Below are positions 62,132 through 64,000 of a DNA stretch of 64,000 bases, piece after piece. The notes beneath the pieces are model-generated. The model had not been told where the DNA came from. It saw nothing but the letters and a program-made list of their open reading frames with translations, and did no database searches. Source of the stretch: Flavobacterium limi. Its GTDB lineage: Bacteria > Bacteroidota > Bacteroidia > Flavobacteriales > Flavobacteriaceae. Within the stretch, counting starts at the first letter, position 1. Every line of letters begins with the position of its first letter. The stretch covers positions 62,001-126,000 of the forward strand of contig NZ_JAADZV010000001.1 of assembly GCF_010645075.1 (NCBI RefSeq), given 5' to 3'. The position numbers were made by a program, and so were the translations under genes.

Positions 62132-62496
62132 TGACTTTTGACTTAAATATTTAATGAAACCGCTTAATAATTTCGATATTTCTGTAACCGACTCTAAAAG
62201 CATTTCAAATTCTTCTTTTATAATATATTCTAAATCAAAAGCTAAATACAATTGAGATCTAACTTCTCCGGCAGATGCTTTGGCGATATACAAAAAGTAA
62301 ATAAACTCTTTGTCTGTATTTCTCCAAAGCCTTCTGCTATGTTTGATGATATAGAAAGCGATGCTCGTCTTATTTGTCTAACGAAATCAAAGTCTTTTTT
62401 AAAAGTAGAATTTTCAGTAGTCAGATATATTTTTTTATTGAAGATTCTTGATTTTTGCCAAGAATTTATTTCTTCAAAAGATCTGAATTTACTCAT
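62129..62496 (-). pseudogene. Frameshifted four-helix-bundle protein (23S rRNA IVS-type family)
   Basis: The start at 62496 (MSKFRSFEEINSWQKSR) and the core [23 protein letters not shown] match the four-helix-bundle proteins first known from 23S rRNA intervening sequences (about 120 residues). After SSNIAEGFG the frame goes out of phase and ends at 62242. Dropping back one base near 62324 restores the expected continuation ([40 protein letters not shown]) to a stop at 62129, giving about 122 residues. The sequence reads GGCTTTGGAG where the family would need one more G. Either a real one-base deletion or a sequencing error. Confidence 0.8.
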
Positions 62497-62505
62497 CTAG
62501 TTTTG

Positions 62506-62527
62506 GACTTTATGACTTTAGACTTTA
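62506..62527. repeat. 22-bp direct repeat, copy 2
   Basis: Identical to 62110-62131, 10 bases upstream of the pseudogene start codon on the minus strand. Confidence 0.8.
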
Positions 62528-62545
62528 AAACTTTACGACTCAGAA

Positions 62546-63292
62546 TTAATTCTCTGCCTTAATCCAGTCGTATCCTTTTTCTTCTAATTCGTAAGCCAAT
62601 TCTTTTCCTCCTGATTTTACGATTCTTCCGTTATATAATACGTGAACGAAATCCGGAACGATATAATCTAACAAACGTTGGTAGTGTGTAATTACGATAA
62701 TGGCGTTTTTGTCGCTTTTCAGTTTGTTTACACCATTTGCCACAATTCTTAAAGCGTCGATATCAAGACCAGAATCGGTTTCGTCAAGGATTGCCAATTT
62801 TGGCTCTAACATCGCCATTTGGAAAATCTCGTTTCTTTTTTTCTCTCCTCCGGAAAAACCTTCATTTAAAGAACGGGATAAAAATTTACGGTCGATTTCT
62901 AATAATTCCGATTTCTCACGAATCACTTTTAGCATTTCGTTTGCAGGCATTTCTTCCTGACCGTTTGCTTTACGAGTTTCGTTGATAGCCGTTTTCATAA
63001 AGTTAGTTACGCTAACTCCAGGAATTTCTACCGGATATTGAAACGAAAGGAAAACACCTTTGTGTGCTCTTTCTTCCGGAGCTAAATCGCCAAGATCTTC
63101 TCCGTCAAGAATTACCTCTCCGTCTGTAACTTCGTAGTTTTCGTTTCCTGCAATAACTGCAGAAAGGGTACTTTTTCCGGAACCGTTTGGTCCCATTATC
63201 GCGTGAACTTCTCCAGCTTTAACTTCTATATTAATTCCCTTAAGGATTTCTTTATCACCAATTGCGGCGTGAAGGTTTTTTATTGATAACAT
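62546..63292 (-). CDS. sufC: Fe-S cluster assembly ATPase SufC
   Basis: SufC is the ABC-type ATPase of the SufBCD complex. The start at 63292 (MLSIKNLHAAIGDKEILKG) is the family's usual one; ten upstream residues lie in spacer repeat. Walker A is GPNGSGKST near residue 35, the signature region SLNEGFSGGEKKRNEI, and Walker B with the D loop LAILDETDSGLDIDAL, followed by the switch histidine in IVITHYQRLL. It has 248 residues. No membrane segments, as expected. Confidence 0.96.
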   Translation of the reverse strand: MLSIKNLHAAIGDKEILKGINIEVKAGEVHAIMGPNGSGKSTLSAVIAGNENYEVTDGEVILDGEDLGDLAPEERAHKGVFLSFQYPVEIPGVSVTNFMKTAINETRKANGQEEMPANEMLKVIREKSELLEIDRKFLSRSLNEGFSGGEKKRNEIFQMAMLEPKLAILDETDSGLDIDALRIVANGVNKLKSDKNAIIVITHYQRLLDYIVPDFVHVLYNGRIVKSGGKELAYELEEKGYDWIKAEN

Positions 63293-63306
63293 CTTTTCTT
63301 TGTTTA

Positions 63307-63327
63307 AAGTTTCAAGTTTCAAGTTTT
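63307..63327. repeat. AAGTTTC heptamer, about three copies
   Basis: AAGTTTC, AAGTTTC and AAGTTTT in tandem, 14 bases upstream of the sufC start on the minus strand, within the 153-base sufB-sufC spacer. Confidence 0.7.
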
Positions 63328-63445
63328 CAGTTCTGCTGAAAAACTAAACTTTGAAAAATCTTTTTATTTTAATTGATATAAAATTCTTTTTTTAATGGTT
63401 GTAAAGCATAAATTTTCAGATTAAAACCTGAAACCTGTGACTTTT

Positions 63446-64000
63446 TTAACCTACAGATCCTTCTAAAGAAATCTCTAATAATTTTTGAGCTTCAACAGCA
63501 AATTCCATTGGGAGCTTGTTCAAGACATCTTTACTGAAACCGTTTACAATTAAAGCAATCGCTTTTTCAGTCGGGATACCTCTTTGGTTACAGTAAAATA
63601 CCTGGTCTTCTCCAATTTTACTTGTAGTTGCTTCGTGCTCGATTTTTGCTGACGGATTTTTACTTTCGATATAAGGGAAAGTATGTGCTCCGCAATTATT
63701 ACCCATTAATAAAGAGTCACACTGCGAAAAGTTTCTTGCATTTTCTGCTCTTGGAGAAATCTGCACTAAACCACGGTAGCTGTTTTGTGATTTTCCGGCC
63801 GAAATACCTTTAGAAATAATAGTCGATTTAGTATTTTTTCCTAAATGGATCATTTTTGTTCCGGTATCAGCCTGTTGGAAATTATTGGTAACAGCAATAG
63901 AATAAAATTCTCCAACTGAATTATCTCCTTTCAATACACAAGAAGGATATTTCCAGGTTACAGCAGAACCTGTTTCAACCTGTGTCCAGGAAATTTTAGC
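63446..64000 (-). CDS. sufB: Fe-S cluster assembly protein SufB, C-terminal part (runs off window)
   Basis: The frame is open from the window edge ([20 protein letters not shown]) to the stop at 63446, 184 residues. It contains SufB hallmarks: [42 protein letters not shown], the [11 protein letters not shown] region with the cysteine, and [25 protein letters not shown] near the end. The first part of the gene lies outside the window. It heads the suf run and is followed by sufC. Confidence 0.95.
   Translation of the reverse strand, partial: AKISWTQVETGSAVTWKYPSCVLKGDNSVGEFYSIAVTNNFQQADTGTKMIHLGKNTKSTIISKGISAGKSQNSYRGLVQISPRAENARNFSQCDSLLMGNNCGAHTFPYIESKNPSAKIEHEATTSKIGEDQVFYCNQRGIPTEKAIALIVNGFSKDVLNKLPMEFAVEAQKLLEISLEGSVG

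Overview
The window looks like chromosome from a Flavobacterium-type member of the Bacteroidota. The evidence is low G+C DNA, promoters of the form TTG-N17-20-TAnnTTTG, starts without Shine-Dalgarno sequences, type IX secretion (T9SS) sorting domains with a PorP/SprF partner, DUF5689/TonB-receptor pairing, and marker families such as IPExxxVDY, DUF6249 and DUF6646. No insertion sequence, prophage, CRISPR array or rRNA is visible.

Layout. 1-2.9 kb: start of a TPR protein, then four small genes (an Hcp/TssD-like secreted protein, two membrane proteins, a lipoprotein). 2.9-13.9 kb, all minus strand: hflX, a secreted protein, a DUF5689 lipoprotein plus TonB receptor behind a structured leader with a terminator next to the start codon, an MFS transporter, DUF4256, a Gfo/Idh/MocA oxidoreductase and an Old Yellow Enzyme. 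14-24 kb: housekeeping genes (rseP, two tRNA-Asn, tRNA-Leu, prs, rplY, pth, sod, purF, a PfkB kinase). Between sod and purF lie two tandem copies of what I read as a small-RNA gene. 24-32 kb: an ECF sigma factor and probable anti-sigma factor facing a DUF6249 gene, with matching ECF-type promoters on both sides; then rnhA, purN and the acpP-fabF-rnc-IPExxxVDY-pyk block. 32-37 kb: CPBP protease, AraC regulator, C1 peptidase, phosphoesterase, DUF6646 protein.

37-43.6 kb holds two tandem secreted pectate lyases of polysaccharide lyase family 1 with T9SS tails, each preceded by the same LacI-type palindrome. 46.9-52.2 kb holds a compact cassette: acyl carrier protein, KAS III, SDR, GT2 and GNAT in one operon, converging on a DegT-type aminotransferase overlapping an Asp/Asn beta-hydroxylase-family gene. 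It would suit making a hydroxylated short acyl group and placing it on an amino sugar of a surface glycan (inference). Divergent from it is a TMTC-like membrane glycosyltransferase with TPRs, followed by a giant T9SS type B surface protein with 13 almost identical 225-bp repeats and its SprF partner. 60.7-64 kb is the suf operon (sufD, sufC, partial sufB), with a frameshifted four-helix-bundle gene between sufD and sufC.

The strongest candidates for something undescribed are the tandem small-RNA genes (about 20.78-21.09 kb), the acyl-glycan cassette (46.98-52.2 kb) and the TonB-receptor leader (9.5-9.7 kb). All functions are read from sequence alone; no search or folding program was run.
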